64,000 nucleotides of DNA from assembly GCF_030929495.1 (NCBI RefSeq), contig NZ_JAVFWN010000015.1, positions 1 through 64,000 of the forward strand, written 5' to 3'. A model generated the notes under the pieces. That model was not told the DNA's origin. It ran no database searches and saw only the letters and a list, made by a program, of their open reading frames with translations. Every line of letters starts with the position of its first letter. The first letter of the stretch is position 1. The DNA comes from Nocardioides sp. LHD-245 (GTDB taxonomy: Bacteria > Actinomycetota > Actinomycetes > Propionibacteriales > Nocardioidaceae). Below, piece by piece: positions 15,233-23,569 of this stretch. The position numbers and the translations under genes were made by a program.

Positions 15233-17443
15233 ATGTCCACCCTCCCGGTTCGTGCCTACACCGACGCCCTGTCCTACGAGCGCGGCCAGACGCTGCGACT
15301 GCACGTCGACGCCACCTCCCCCGTCGCGGTCCGGCTCGTCCGGATGCGCAGCGCGGACGCCGGCGACACCGCGCTCGACGAGGACGTCGCGTGGTCGGCG
15401 GCAGGCTCGTACGACGCGTCGCCGCAGGAGACCTGTGTCGGCTCGTTCCTGCTCGGCGAGCTCGCGCCGGCGGCCCCGGACGGCACCCCGACACTCAGCC
15501 TGGGCGCCTTCGTGTGGTCCGCCGACCACGCGGCGGCTCCGGTCCAGGCGCTGGTGTCGCTGGCCGGCGGACCGACCCTCGCGCTGCACGACGGCTGCCC
15601 GACGGTCGTGGACGAGGCCGGGACCGTGCTCGTCACGGGGCCGCGCCTGAACGACCACACCTGGCACCTCGTGGTGGCCAGCCTCGAGCCGGGCGCGGCC
15701 CGGATCACGGTCACGGCGGTGGACCGGGTGCGCGGCCGGACCGACGAGGTGGTGGCCGACGGGTCGTTCGGTCCCTTCGTGCCGCGCGGCCCGGTCACCG
15801 TCGGCGCGCGCGACGGCCGCGACGTCGTACCCGGGGAGAACGGGGCGCGCGGTCGGGCGCAGGACGGGTTCAACGGCAAGCTGGAGGACCCGTTCGTCTG
15901 CGTCGCCGCGATCAGCGCGGCCCAGGCGGCTGCGGTCGTCACCGGCGATGTCGAGCTCTCCGACCTCGAGCTGGTCGCCGCCTGGGACCTCTCCTTCCGG
16001 CACGGCGAGGAGCCGTCGCTGGCGGCTGCGGTCGCTGCTCGGCAGCCGCACGGCACGCTGGTCAACGGTCCTGCCCGCGGCGTCACCGGTCGGCGCTTCA
16101 CCGGTCGTGCGCTCGACTTCAACGACGCTCCCGCGGAGTACGCCGCGGCGCACTTCCACAGCACCGACCTGCTGGACGCCGGCTGGGACGAGGCCCTCGA
16201 GGCGGCACTGCCCGAGGACCTGCCGAGCGGCGTCTACGGCGTCGTCGTGGAGAACGAGGACGGTTCGGACGTCGTACCGATCACCGTCGTGCCACGGGCC
16301 GAGGACCCGCGGAGCAAGGTGCTCGTGGTCCTGCCGACGCTGACCTACCTGGCCTATGCCAACGAGGCGCTCTTCAACGGGCTCGACCCGAGCGCGATGA
16401 CCGACCAGGAGGTGGTCGTCGAGTCCGCGGACCACGCCCACGTCGGTGACGCGTCCTTCGGCCTCTCGATGTACGACACCCACCCCGACGGCAGCGGCGT
16501 GATGCTGTCGTCCGCCCGTCGTCAGATCGTCAACATGCGGCGCGGCTACCGGATGTGGCTGGTGGACGCGGGCCGGTCGTTCTCCTCGGACATGTACCTC
16601 GTCGAGTGGCTCGCCCGGCGCGGCATCGACTGCGACGTGGTCACCGACCTCGAGGTGCACGAGCGGGGGGCGGCGTACCTCGCGCCCTATGCCGCCGTGA
16701 TCTCCGGCTCCCATCCGGAGTACACCACGGAGGAGATGCTCGACGGCCTCCTGGAGTACCGCGACGCCGGCGGCGGGCTGCTCTATCTCGGCGGCAACGG
16801 CTGGTACTGGGTGACCGGTCTCCTCAGCACCGCGCCGCTCGTCGCCGAGATCCGTCGTGGCCACGCCGGCATCCGTTGCTGGGAGTCCTACCCCGGGGAG
16901 CTGACCCTGATGTCGACCGGGCTGCCGGGCGGGCTGTGGCGGCACCGTGGGCGTGCCCCGCAGGTGCTCTCCGGGGTCGGCTTCGCCGCCCAGGGCTGGG
17001 GGCGCTCCGAGCCGTACCACCGGGCCGAGGCGGCCTCCGACCCGCGGTGGTCCTGGGTCTTCGAGGGGGTGGAGGAGGATCCGATCGGTGCGTACGGCGC
17101 CGTCATGGGGGGCGCGGCCGGAGACGAGATCGACCGCGCCGACGTCAGCCTGGGCACGCCCGAGCACGCCGTCGTGCTGGCCTCCTCGCGCGGCCACTCG
17201 AACTTCTACCAGCGGGTCCTGGAGGAGATCGGCATGAACCTGCCCGACCACGGCGGTGGTGAGCAGGACCCCGAGGTCCACGCCGACATCGTCTACTTCC
17301 GTACCCCCGGGGGCGGCGAGGTGTTCAGCACGGGCTCGATCGCGTGGTCGGGTTCGCTGCTGGAGAACGGCACCGAGAACGGCGTCTCGCGGATGACCGA
17401 GAACGTCATCGACCGCTTCGTCGCCACGCGAGCCGGGACCTGA
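15233..17443 (+). CDS. N,N-dimethylformamidase large-subunit-like protein
   Basis: A 736-residue cytoplasmic protein (no signal peptide) similar in layout and length to the large subunit of N,N-dimethylformamidase (about 760 residues): a beta-rich N-terminal half with a LamG-like part (about 160-310), then the conserved catalytic-domain region with L-T-Y-L-A-Y-A-N-E, Y-D-T-H-P-D-G-S-G and G-G-N-G-W-Y-W-V. DMFases are iron-dependent amide hydrolases with Tyr-Tyr-Glu ligands; I cannot assign those residues securely. ATG 15233 follows AAGGAG. No small subunit (DmfA1) is encoded nearby, so the substrate and assembly may differ from the classical enzyme. It is the last gene of the ABC operon. Confidence 0.8.
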   Translation: MSTLPVRAYTDALSYERGQTLRLHVDATSPVAVRLVRMRSADAGDTALDEDVAWSAAGSYDASPQETCVGSFLLGELAPAAPDGTPTLSLGAFVWSADHAAAPVQALVSLAGGPTLALHDGCPTVVDEAGTVLVTGPRLNDHTWHLVVASLEPGAARITVTAVDRVRGRTDEVVADGSFGPFVPRGPVTVGARDGRDVVPGENGARGRAQDGFNGKLEDPFVCVAAISAAQAAAVVTGDVELSDLELVAAWDLSFRHGEEPSLAAAVAARQPHGTLVNGPARGVTGRRFTGRALDFNDAPAEYAAAHFHSTDLLDAGWDEALEAALPEDLPSGVYGVVVENEDGSDVVPITVVPRAEDPRSKVLVVLPTLTYLAYANEALFNGLDPSAMTDQEVVVESADHAHVGDASFGLSMYDTHPDGSGVMLSSARRQIVNMRRGYRMWLVDAGRSFSSDMYLVEWLARRGIDCDVVTDLEVHERGAAYLAPYAAVISGSHPEYTTEEMLDGLLEYRDAGGGLLYLGGNGWYWVTGLLSTAPLVAEIRRGHAGIRCWESYPGELTLMSTGLPGGLWRHRGRAPQVLSGVGFAAQGWGRSEPYHRAEAASDPRWSWVFEGVEEDPIGAYGAVMGGAAGDEIDRADVSLGTPEHAVVLASSRGHSNFYQRVLEEIGMNLPDHGGGEQDPEVHADIVYFRTPGGGEVFSTGSIAWSGSLLENGTENGVSRMTENVIDRFVATRAGT

Positions 17444-17490
17444 CTCCGTCGAGAGCCGCCGGGCCGGATCCCGCTCGATAGCCTGGTGGC

Positions 17491-18621
17491 GTGACGACCA
17501 TCGATCCCCTTCCAGCGGGCGCGCGCATCCTGCACGTGGGTCCACACAAGACCGGCACCACCGCACTGCAGAGCAGCCTGCACCAGGCGCGCGGCGAGTT
17601 GGAGGCCCAGGGCGTCCGGTACCTGTCGCGCGGGCGGCACGACGCGTCCGCCGCGCGCTGGGTGACGCGTCGACTCGTCGTGGGATCGGACGCGGCCGCG
17701 GCCGAGCGTCGCTGGGAGCGGGTCGTGGCCGAGCTCCGCTCGCCCGGTCCGCACCGGCGGCTGTTCAGCAGCGAGTTCCTCTCCGACGCCACCGACGACC
17801 AGGTCGACGAGATCCTCGACCGCATCGGTCGTGAGGATCTCTGGGTGGTGGTCACCCTGCGGCCGTTGGCCCGCATCCTGTCCTCGCAGTACCAGCAGGG
17901 ACTGCAGAGCGGCGGCCGCCGTGGGTACGACGAGTGGCTGCGCTCGATCTTCGATCCCGAGCACCCGCGCCCGGCTCCCCGTCAGTTCTGGCTGCGCCAC
18001 CGCCACGACGCGCTGGTGACGCGTTGGGCCGAGCGGATCGGGACGGACCGCGTCGTCGTGGTCGTTCTCGATCCCACCGATCGACAGTTCCTGCCCCGCG
18101 CGTTCGAGGACCTGCTGGGGCTGACCACCGGCACCCTGGCGGCCAAGGAGGCGCTGGAGAACCGATCGCTCACCGCCGCGGAGGCGGAGGTGATCCGGCA
18201 GTTCAACGTCCAGTACCGCGGGGCCGGCCTGCGCCCCGAGTCGCATGCGCGGGTGTTGATCGACATCGGCAACCACCTCAAGGGCCGCGTCCCTCGCAGC
18301 GACGAGGTTCGGATCGTGACCCCCGACTGGGCCGTCGTCCGAGCCAACGAGGTGGCCGCCGAGATGGCCGACAACATCCGCGCCCTCGACGTACGGGTCC
18401 ACGGCGACCTCGCGTCCCTGACCGCGGTCCCCCTCACCGGCGCCGACGCGACGGTGGTCCCCGCGGAGGTTGATCCCGATCTCGCCGCCCGGGTGGGCGT
18501 CGGCGTGGCGGCGGGCCTCCAACGGACCGGCCGGGCAGCCGCTCCCGGCGCAGCCGCCCCGGTGGGCGCAGCGCGCGTGGGGGCAGCGGGCTGGTTGGCC
18601 CGCCGGGTCCGCCGTCGCTGA
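17491..18621 (+). CDS. Sulfotransferase-like P-loop protein
   Basis: A 376-residue protein beginning with the PAPS-binding type P-loop H-V-G-P-H-K-T-G-T-T-A-L-Q (about residues 14-26), which is the 5'-phosphosulfate loop of sulfotransferases. A second motif V-V-V-T-L-R-P-L-A-R-I-L-S-S-Q-Y (about 120-135) resembles the 3'-phosphate-binding region. The acceptor is unknown; actinobacterial relatives modify glycolipids or capsular sugars. The tail after residue 335 is Ala/Arg-rich. GTG 17491 has TAGCCT six bases upstream (17479-17484) and no Shine-Dalgarno, so a leaderless mRNA is likely. Confidence 0.75.
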   Translation: MTTIDPLPAGARILHVGPHKTGTTALQSSLHQARGELEAQGVRYLSRGRHDASAARWVTRRLVVGSDAAAAERRWERVVAELRSPGPHRRLFSSEFLSDATDDQVDEILDRIGREDLWVVVTLRPLARILSSQYQQGLQSGGRRGYDEWLRSIFDPEHPRPAPRQFWLRHRHDALVTRWAERIGTDRVVVVVLDPTDRQFLPRAFEDLLGLTTGTLAAKEALENRSLTAAEAEVIRQFNVQYRGAGLRPESHARVLIDIGNHLKGRVPRSDEVRIVTPDWAVVRANEVAAEMADNIRALDVRVHGDLASLTAVPLTGADATVVPAEVDPDLAARVGVGVAAGLQRTGRAAAPGAAAPVGAARVGAAGWLARRVRRR

Positions 18622-18629
18622 GCCGATGC

Positions 18630-19379
18630 TCAGGCCAGCCGGGACAGCCGGTGCGCCTCCTCGAGCAGCAGTCGGCCCAGCGCCGGCTGCCGGTCGGCCC
18701 GGAACCGCTGCTCGACGCCGGTGAGGGTCAGCGCCCACTCGGGGCGCCCGGCCTTGTCGAAGACGGCGGCGGCCATGCCCCAGGAGCCCTCGACGACGTG
18801 GCCGGCGTTGAGGGACCAGCCGGTGCGCCGGGTGGCGGCGAGGCGCTTGCGCACGCGCGTCTCGGCGTGCTGCGGCCCCCACTCGGCGGTCGGGTCGGAG
18901 CGGGTGAAGAAGGCGTCCACGTCGCGGGCGGGCAGGTGGGCGAGGATCGCGAGGCCGGCCGAGACGACCGCGAGCGGGAAACGGGCACTCTCGTAGAGGA
19001 CGTAGGAGCGGACGGGGAAGTCGCCGTCCTCGCGGAGCAGGACCACCACCTCGTCGCCGCGCCGCACCGAGAAGAACGCGCTCTCGCCGGTCTCCTTCGC
19101 CAGCCGGTGCACGCTCGCCCGCGCCTCGTTGGTCAGGTCGTAGCGGGCCGCGGCTGCCACGCCGAGGACATAGGTCTCGGGGCCGAGGTACCAGCGTCCG
19201 GTGGTGGGGTCGCGGTCGGCGAGCCCCTCGGTGGCGAGCGACTCGAGCAGCCGGTGGGTGGTCGCGCGGGGTTGCCCGGTGCTCGTCGCGAGCTCGGTGG
19301 TGGTCGCGCCGGACTCGGTGGCGGAGAGCGCACGCAGCAGCGCGGCGGCCTTCTCGACGACTCCGGGTGCCCGTTGCAC
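18630..19379 (-). CDS. IclR family transcriptional regulator
   Basis: A 249-residue IclR protein: winged helix (about residues 5-60; A-T-T-T-E-L-A-T-S-T-G-Q-P-R-A-T-T-H-R-L-L) and a C-terminal effector domain (about 80-245). I prefer GTG 19379 over ATG 19415, because the longer form would translate through a perfect 17-bp palindrome at 19392-19408 that is better read as its operator. The gene is divergent from the CoA-transferase pair scoAB and probably controls it, as IclR proteins often do for beta-ketoadipate or acetoacetate genes. Confidence 0.88.
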   Translation of the reverse strand: MQRAPGVVEKAAALLRALSATESGATTTELATSTGQPRATTHRLLESLATEGLADRDPTTGRWYLGPETYVLGVAAAARYDLTNEARASVHRLAKETGESAFFSVRRGDEVVVLLREDGDFPVRSYVLYESARFPLAVVSAGLAILAHLPARDVDAFFTRSDPTAEWGPQHAETRVRKRLAATRRTGWSLNAGHVVEGSWGMAAAVFDKAGRPEWALTLTGVEQRFRADRQPALGRLLLEEAHRLSRLA

Positions 19380-19391
19380 GTCTCGATGGTA

Positions 19392-19408
19392 CGTCCACTC
19401 AGTGGACG
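19392..19408. promoter_or_regulatory. Perfect 17-bp palindrome, likely IclR operator
   Basis: CGTCCACTCAGTGGACG is an 8-1-8 perfect palindrome centred at 19400, 13 bp before the IclR start and about 100 bp before scoA on the other strand. Confidence 0.6.
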
Positions 19409-19510
19409 CCGACAATCGTGGGCATCCGCCGAGTGATCACTTCCTTGTCCTCGGGGGGTGGCGAGCGGTGAACTGGGGTCATCCGGTGAGCAGACGAGCA
19501 GGAGTGCGCG

Positions 19511-20239
19511 ATGAGGAAGCTGGCGGCGGATCCGCGGACAGCGGTGGCCGAGCGGGTCCGGGACGGGATGACGATCGCGGTCGGAGGGTTCGGCCTCTGC
19601 GGCATCCCGCGTGACCTGATCGAGGCGGTGCGCGACAGCGGCGTGCGCGACCTGACGATCGTCTCCAACAACATGGGCGTCGACGGCAAGGGCCTGGGCG
19701 TGCTCCTGGAGAACAGCCAGGTGCGCAAGGTGATCGCGTCGTACGTCGGTGAGAACAAGCTGTTCGCGAAGCAGTACCTCGACGGCGCGCTCGAGGTGGA
19801 GTTCTGCCCGCAGGGCACCCTCGCCGAGCGGCTGCGGGCCGGCGGCTCCGGCATCGCCGGCTTCTACACCCGCACCGGCGTCGGCACCGAGGTCGCCGAG
19901 GGCAAGCCGCACGAGACCTTCGACGGCGAGACGTTCGTCCTCGAGCGCGGCATCGTCGCCGACCTCGCGCTGGTCCACGCCAACACCGCCGACGCGGAGG
20001 GCAACCTGCGGTACCGCGCGACCGCGCGCAACTTCAACCCGCTCGTCGCGATGAGCGGGCGGGTCTGCATCGCCGAGGCCGAGACCGTCCTCGACGGCTT
20101 CCTCGACCCCGACGAGGTGATGACGCCCGGCATCTTCGTCGACGTCACCGTCCTCGCCAGCGACCGACCCAAGGACATCGAACAGCGCATCGTCCGCCCG
20201 CGCATCGACGCGGCGGCCGACGCCGGAGTGGGAGCCTGA
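19511..20239 (+). CDS. scoA: 3-oxoacid CoA-transferase, subunit A
   Basis: A 242-residue class I CoA-transferase alpha subunit. The glycine loop M-T-I-A-V-G-G-F-G-L-C-G-I-P (about 20-33) and K-V-I-A-S-Y-V-G-E-N (about 73-82) are typical of succinyl-CoA:3-ketoacid transferases. With subunit B it moves CoA from succinyl-CoA to a 3-oxo acid such as acetoacetate or 3-oxoadipate. GGAG precedes ATG 19511. Only one base separates its stop from scoB. The exact 3-oxo acid cannot be told from sequence; no other beta-ketoadipate genes are nearby, so acetoacetate use is a little more likely. Confidence 0.92.
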   Translation: MRKLAADPRTAVAERVRDGMTIAVGGFGLCGIPRDLIEAVRDSGVRDLTIVSNNMGVDGKGLGVLLENSQVRKVIASYVGENKLFAKQYLDGALEVEFCPQGTLAERLRAGGSGIAGFYTRTGVGTEVAEGKPHETFDGETFVLERGIVADLALVHANTADAEGNLRYRATARNFNPLVAMSGRVCIAEAETVLDGFLDPDEVMTPGIFVDVTVLASDRPKDIEQRIVRPRIDAAADAGVGA

Positions 20240-20240
20240 C

Positions 20241-20879
20241 ATGCCCTGGACCCGTGAGAAGATGGCGGCCATCGCCGCCCGCGAGCTCAACGACGGTGAC
20301 TACGTCAACCTCGGCATCGGCATCCCCACGCTCGTCGCCGACCACCTGCCGCCGGGCGTCAACGTGATGCTGCAGAGCGAGAACGGCCTGCTGGGCATGG
20401 GCCCGTTCCCCTACGAGGGCGACGAGGACGCCGACCTCATCAACGCCGGCAAGCAGACGGTGACGACCGCGCCGGGCGCGTCCTTCTTCGACTCCGCCAC
20501 CAGCTTCGCGATGATCCGCGGCGGTCACGTCGACATCGCGATCCTCGGCGCGCTGCAGGTCGCCGCCAACGGCGACCTCGCCAACTGGACGGTCCCCGGC
20601 AAGCTGGTCAAGGGCATGGGCGGCGCGATGGACCTGGTCGCCGGCACCCGCCGCGTCGTCGTCATCACCGACCACGTCGCCAAGGACGGCACCCCCAAGA
20701 TCGTCGAGCAGTGCACCCTGCCGCTGACCGGCGCCGGCGTGGTCGACCGGATCATCACCGACCTCGCCGTGCTGGACGTGATCGACGAGGGCCTGGTCCT
20801 CGTCGACGTCGCCCCGGGCACCGACGCCGACAAGGTCCGCGAGCTCACGGGTGCGCCGCTGCGGGATCCTGCTGCCTGA
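20241..20879 (+). CDS. scoB: 3-oxoacid CoA-transferase, subunit B
   Basis: A 212-residue beta subunit. The catalytic glutamate that forms the enzyme-CoA thioester is Glu47 in Q-S-E-N-G-L-L-G-M-G. N-L-G-I-G-I-P-T (about 23-30) and G-G-H-V-D-I-A-I-L-G-A follow as in the family. It immediately follows scoA. The last 35 bp overlap the convergent acyl-CoA ligase gene, so the two transcripts share antisense 3' ends. Confidence 0.92.
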   Translation: MPWTREKMAAIAARELNDGDYVNLGIGIPTLVADHLPPGVNVMLQSENGLLGMGPFPYEGDEDADLINAGKQTVTTAPGASFFDSATSFAMIRGGHVDIAILGALQVAANGDLANWTVPGKLVKGMGGAMDLVAGTRRVVVITDHVAKDGTPKIVEQCTLPLTGAGVVDRIITDLAVLDVIDEGLVLVDVAPGTDADKVRELTGAPLRDPAA

Positions 20880-22416
20880 GCACGTCCTTGATCTCGGTCT
20901 TGAGCACCTTGCCGACCTTCGAGCGGGGCAGGTCCTCCCAGACCTCGACCTGCTTGGGCGTCTTGACGCTGCCGATCCGCTCCTTGACGAAGGCCTGGAC
21001 GTCCTCCGGCGTGGCCGTCTGACCCGGCCGCAGCTGGAGGACGGCGGTCAGCCGCTCGCCCCACTTCTCGTCCGGCAGGCCGACCACGGCGCAGTCGGCG
21101 ACAGCGGGGTGTGCCATCAACGCCTGCTCGACCTCGGTCGAGTAGACGTTGAAGCCGCCAGTGATCACCATGTCCTTGGCCCGGTCGACGATGTGCAGGA
21201 AGCCCTCGTCGCCCGGGTCGTCGCTGAGGTAGCCGACGTCGCCCGTGTGGTGCCAGCCGTACGCCGAGGCCTCCGCGGTCGCGTCCGGGTCCTTGAAGTA
21301 GCCCCGCATCACCAGCGAGCTGCGGACCACGATCTCCCCGCGCTCGCCAGGAGGCAGCCGCGTGCCGTCGGCGTCCATGATGGCGACCGTGACCAGCGGT
21401 GCGGGTCGCCCCGCCGATGACAGCCGCTCGGCGGCGATCGTCCCGTCGGGGCGGAAGTGGTCGTGCGGCGCCATCGTGGAGATCATCATCGGCGCCTCGG
21501 TCTGGCCGAACAGCTGGGCCATGACCGGACCGATCCGGGTGAGCGCCTCCTCCAGCCGGCGCGCCGACATCGGCGCGGCGCCGTACCAGAAGCACTGCAG
21601 GGACGAGAGATCCGTCGTCTCCAGCGCGGGGTGGTCGAGCACCATGTAGATCAGCGTCGGCGGCAGGAAGGTGTGCGTCACCCCGTGCTCGGCGACCGCC
21701 GAGAGGAAGCCGCCGATGTCGGGCGTCCGCATGATCACGATCGACCCGCCCGACGCCAGCACGGGGAAGCAGAGCACGCCGGCCGCGTGGGTCAGCGGCG
21801 CCAGCGCGAGGTACGCCGGCCGAGCGGGTCGCTCCGGCCACGGGTAGCTCATCAGCGTGATCGCGGTCATCGTCTCGAGATTGGCACCGGTCAGCAGCAC
21901 GCCCTTGGGCCGGCCGGTGGTGCCGCCGGTGCCGACGATCATGGCGAGGTCGTCGTCGGCCGGGCGGTCGACCGGCTCCGTGCCGAAGGCCAGGAACTCC
22001 TCCCAGCCCAGCGCCCCGTCGAGGTCGCCGTCGAGACATACCAGCGTCGTCAGGGCGGGCAGGTCGCCGCGGATCTGGTCGACCAGCCCGGCGTACGACG
22101 ACTGGAAGATCAGCGTGGTGCACGCGAACAGGTCGAGCAGGTCGCGGTTCTCGGCCGCCTCGTTGCGCGGGTTGACCGGGCACCAGACGGCGCCGGCGCG
22201 GCTGATCCCGAACACGCAGGTGAAGGCCACCGGGTCGTTGGACGCGAGGATCGCCACCTTGTCCCCCGGGGCCACACCCCGCCCCGCGAGGGCGGACGCG
22301 ATCCGGTCGGCGAGGCCTCCCACCTCGTCGTAGGACCACGTCCGCCCGTCGCAGACCAGGCAGGGCGCGTCGGCCCCCAGCGACGCGCCCTTGTCCAGGT
22401 AGTCGACCAGCCGCAC
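20845..22416 (-). CDS. AMP-forming acyl-CoA synthetase (FadD-like)
   Basis: A 523-residue ANL-superfamily ligase that should activate a carboxylic acid to its acyl-CoA. Visible motifs are I-V-G-T-G-G-T-T-G-R-P-K-G-V (P-loop, about 165-178), Y-G-A-A-P-M, the A5-type F-G-Q-T-E-A-P, the W-H-H-T-G-D-V-G-Y motif, D-R-A-K-D-M-V-I-T-G-G-F-N-V-Y, and the catalytic Lys in P-R-S-K-V-G-K-V-L-K near residue 505. The substrate is probably a fatty, aromatic or terpenoid acid. It is downstream of the SDR and saccharopine-dehydrogenase-like genes on the same strand and likely shares their TetR control. Confidence 0.9.
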   Translation of the reverse strand: MRLVDYLDKGASLGADAPCLVCDGRTWSYDEVGGLADRIASALAGRGVAPGDKVAILASNDPVAFTCVFGISRAGAVWCPVNPRNEAAENRDLLDLFACTTLIFQSSYAGLVDQIRGDLPALTTLVCLDGDLDGALGWEEFLAFGTEPVDRPADDDLAMIVGTGGTTGRPKGVLLTGANLETMTAITLMSYPWPERPARPAYLALAPLTHAAGVLCFPVLASGGSIVIMRTPDIGGFLSAVAEHGVTHTFLPPTLIYMVLDHPALETTDLSSLQCFWYGAAPMSARRLEEALTRIGPVMAQLFGQTEAPMMISTMAPHDHFRPDGTIAAERLSSAGRPAPLVTVAIMDADGTRLPPGERGEIVVRSSLVMRGYFKDPDATAEASAYGWHHTGDVGYLSDDPGDEGFLHIVDRAKDMVITGGFNVYSTEVEQALMAHPAVADCAVVGLPDEKWGERLTAVLQLRPGQTATPEDVQAFVKERIGSVKTPKQVEVWEDLPRSKVGKVLKTEIKDVLRQQDPAAAHP

Positions 22417-22426
22417 GGCGCCGACC

Positions 22427-23569
22427 TCAGCCCTCGACCGTCAGCACGGGTTCGGCGACGAGGCCGAACGCGCGCAGCTGGCCCAGCAGCTCGCGGTGGC
22501 CGAACGCCTTGCATCCCGACGCGAAGCCCACGCGCAGCGGCGGCTGCTGCAGCAGTGAGTACGCCGCGAAGGCCTGCAGCAGCCCGGTCTGCTTGTAGTT
22601 CTGGTTGCCGTGGATCACGCAGTGCGCCCGGCCGAGCGGGCCGGAGGCGTGCACCGAGTCGAGGGACTTGTTGAGGCGCGGGTTCTCCCGCGGCGGCATC
22701 TGGTTCATCACCTGCGCCGCCGTGGCGGTGAGCGCCTCGTCTCGCTCGGCGTCGGTCATGTCCTTGGTCGCCTCGAGTGCGCCCGCGACGATCTGCGGGA
22801 CCCCGTGCATCAGGGCCGCGTTGAAGACGCCGCCCTGCGCCTTGCAGTTGGCCACCCGCGGGTCCTTGCGGTACCAGACCGGGTGAGACGTGCCGCCCCA
22901 CGGCAGCGAGAGGGCGAGCTCGTGCTGGCCGGGGACGACGAGCGGGACCAGGCCCTGGGTGGGGTCGAACTCGACGTACTGGTTCTGCTGGAGGTAGTGG
23001 GCCCTCGACGTCGCGGCGTTGACGAGGATCGTCTGGGTCGACGCGATCGTGGGGGAGCCTCCCCAGAAGACCGCGATGTCGAGGGTGTCCAGGCCCGGCC
23101 GCTCGAGGCACAGCTCGGCCGCGATCTCGCCGGTGGTGTACATCTGCGCGATGCCGGGGGAGAGCAGCAGGCCGGCGGCCGCGAAGTCGGCGCCCCACCG
23201 GTCGTCGCAGGTGATCAGCCAGTCCTGCTCGCCGGTGGTGTCGAGGTAGTGGGTGCCGGCGGCGAGGCAGGCCTCGACCACCTCGGGGCCGTACTTGCTG
23301 AACGGGCCGACCGTGTTGCACACGACGGAGGCGCCGCCGAAGAGCTCGGTGAGCGCCTCGACCGAGTGCTCGACCTCGACGATGTCGTAGTCGGCGGTCT
23401 CGATGCCGGGGACGTTGGCCTCCATCGAGGCCTTGAGCTTGTCGGCGGAGCGGCCGGCGGCGACGAACGGGACGCCGAACTCGCGCAGGTACTCGCAGAT
23501 CAGCCGGCCGGTGTAGCCGGAGGCGCCGTAGACGACGACGGGCTTGGTGGTGGTGGTCATGGTGCTCAC
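22427..23569 (-). CDS. Saccharopine-dehydrogenase-like NAD(P)-binding protein
   Basis: A 380-residue Rossmann protein of the saccharopine dehydrogenase/trans-acting enoyl reductase type (close to the group called DUF5938). The nucleotide loop is V-V-Y-G-A-S-G-Y-T-G-R-L (about 12-23); V-C-N-T-V-G-P-F-S-K-Y-G lies near residue 83. It is not a true lysine-pathway enzyme by context, since it lies between an acyl-CoA ligase and an SDR in a catabolic operon. GTG 23569 overlaps the SDR stop (GTGA); ATG 23560 is an alternative start. Confidence 0.8.
   Translation of the reverse strand: MSTMTTTTKPVVVYGASGYTGRLICEYLREFGVPFVAAGRSADKLKASMEANVPGIETADYDIVEVEHSVEALTELFGGASVVCNTVGPFSKYGPEVVEACLAAGTHYLDTTGEQDWLITCDDRWGADFAAAGLLLSPGIAQMYTTGEIAAELCLERPGLDTLDIAVFWGGSPTIASTQTILVNAATSRAHYLQQNQYVEFDPTQGLVPLVVPGQHELALSLPWGGTSHPVWYRKDPRVANCKAQGGVFNAALMHGVPQIVAGALEATKDMTDAERDEALTATAAQVMNQMPPRENPRLNKSLDSVHASGPLGRAHCVIHGNQNYKQTGLLQAFAAYSLLQQPPLRVGFASGCKAFGHRELLGQLRAFGLVAEPVLTVEG

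Noticed and set aside
13982..17566. 1194-residue minus-strand ORF across the ABC permease and DMFase-like genes
   Set aside because: It is very long but low in complexity (Arg/Gly/Asp/His), covers several real genes on the other strand and shows no family motif.
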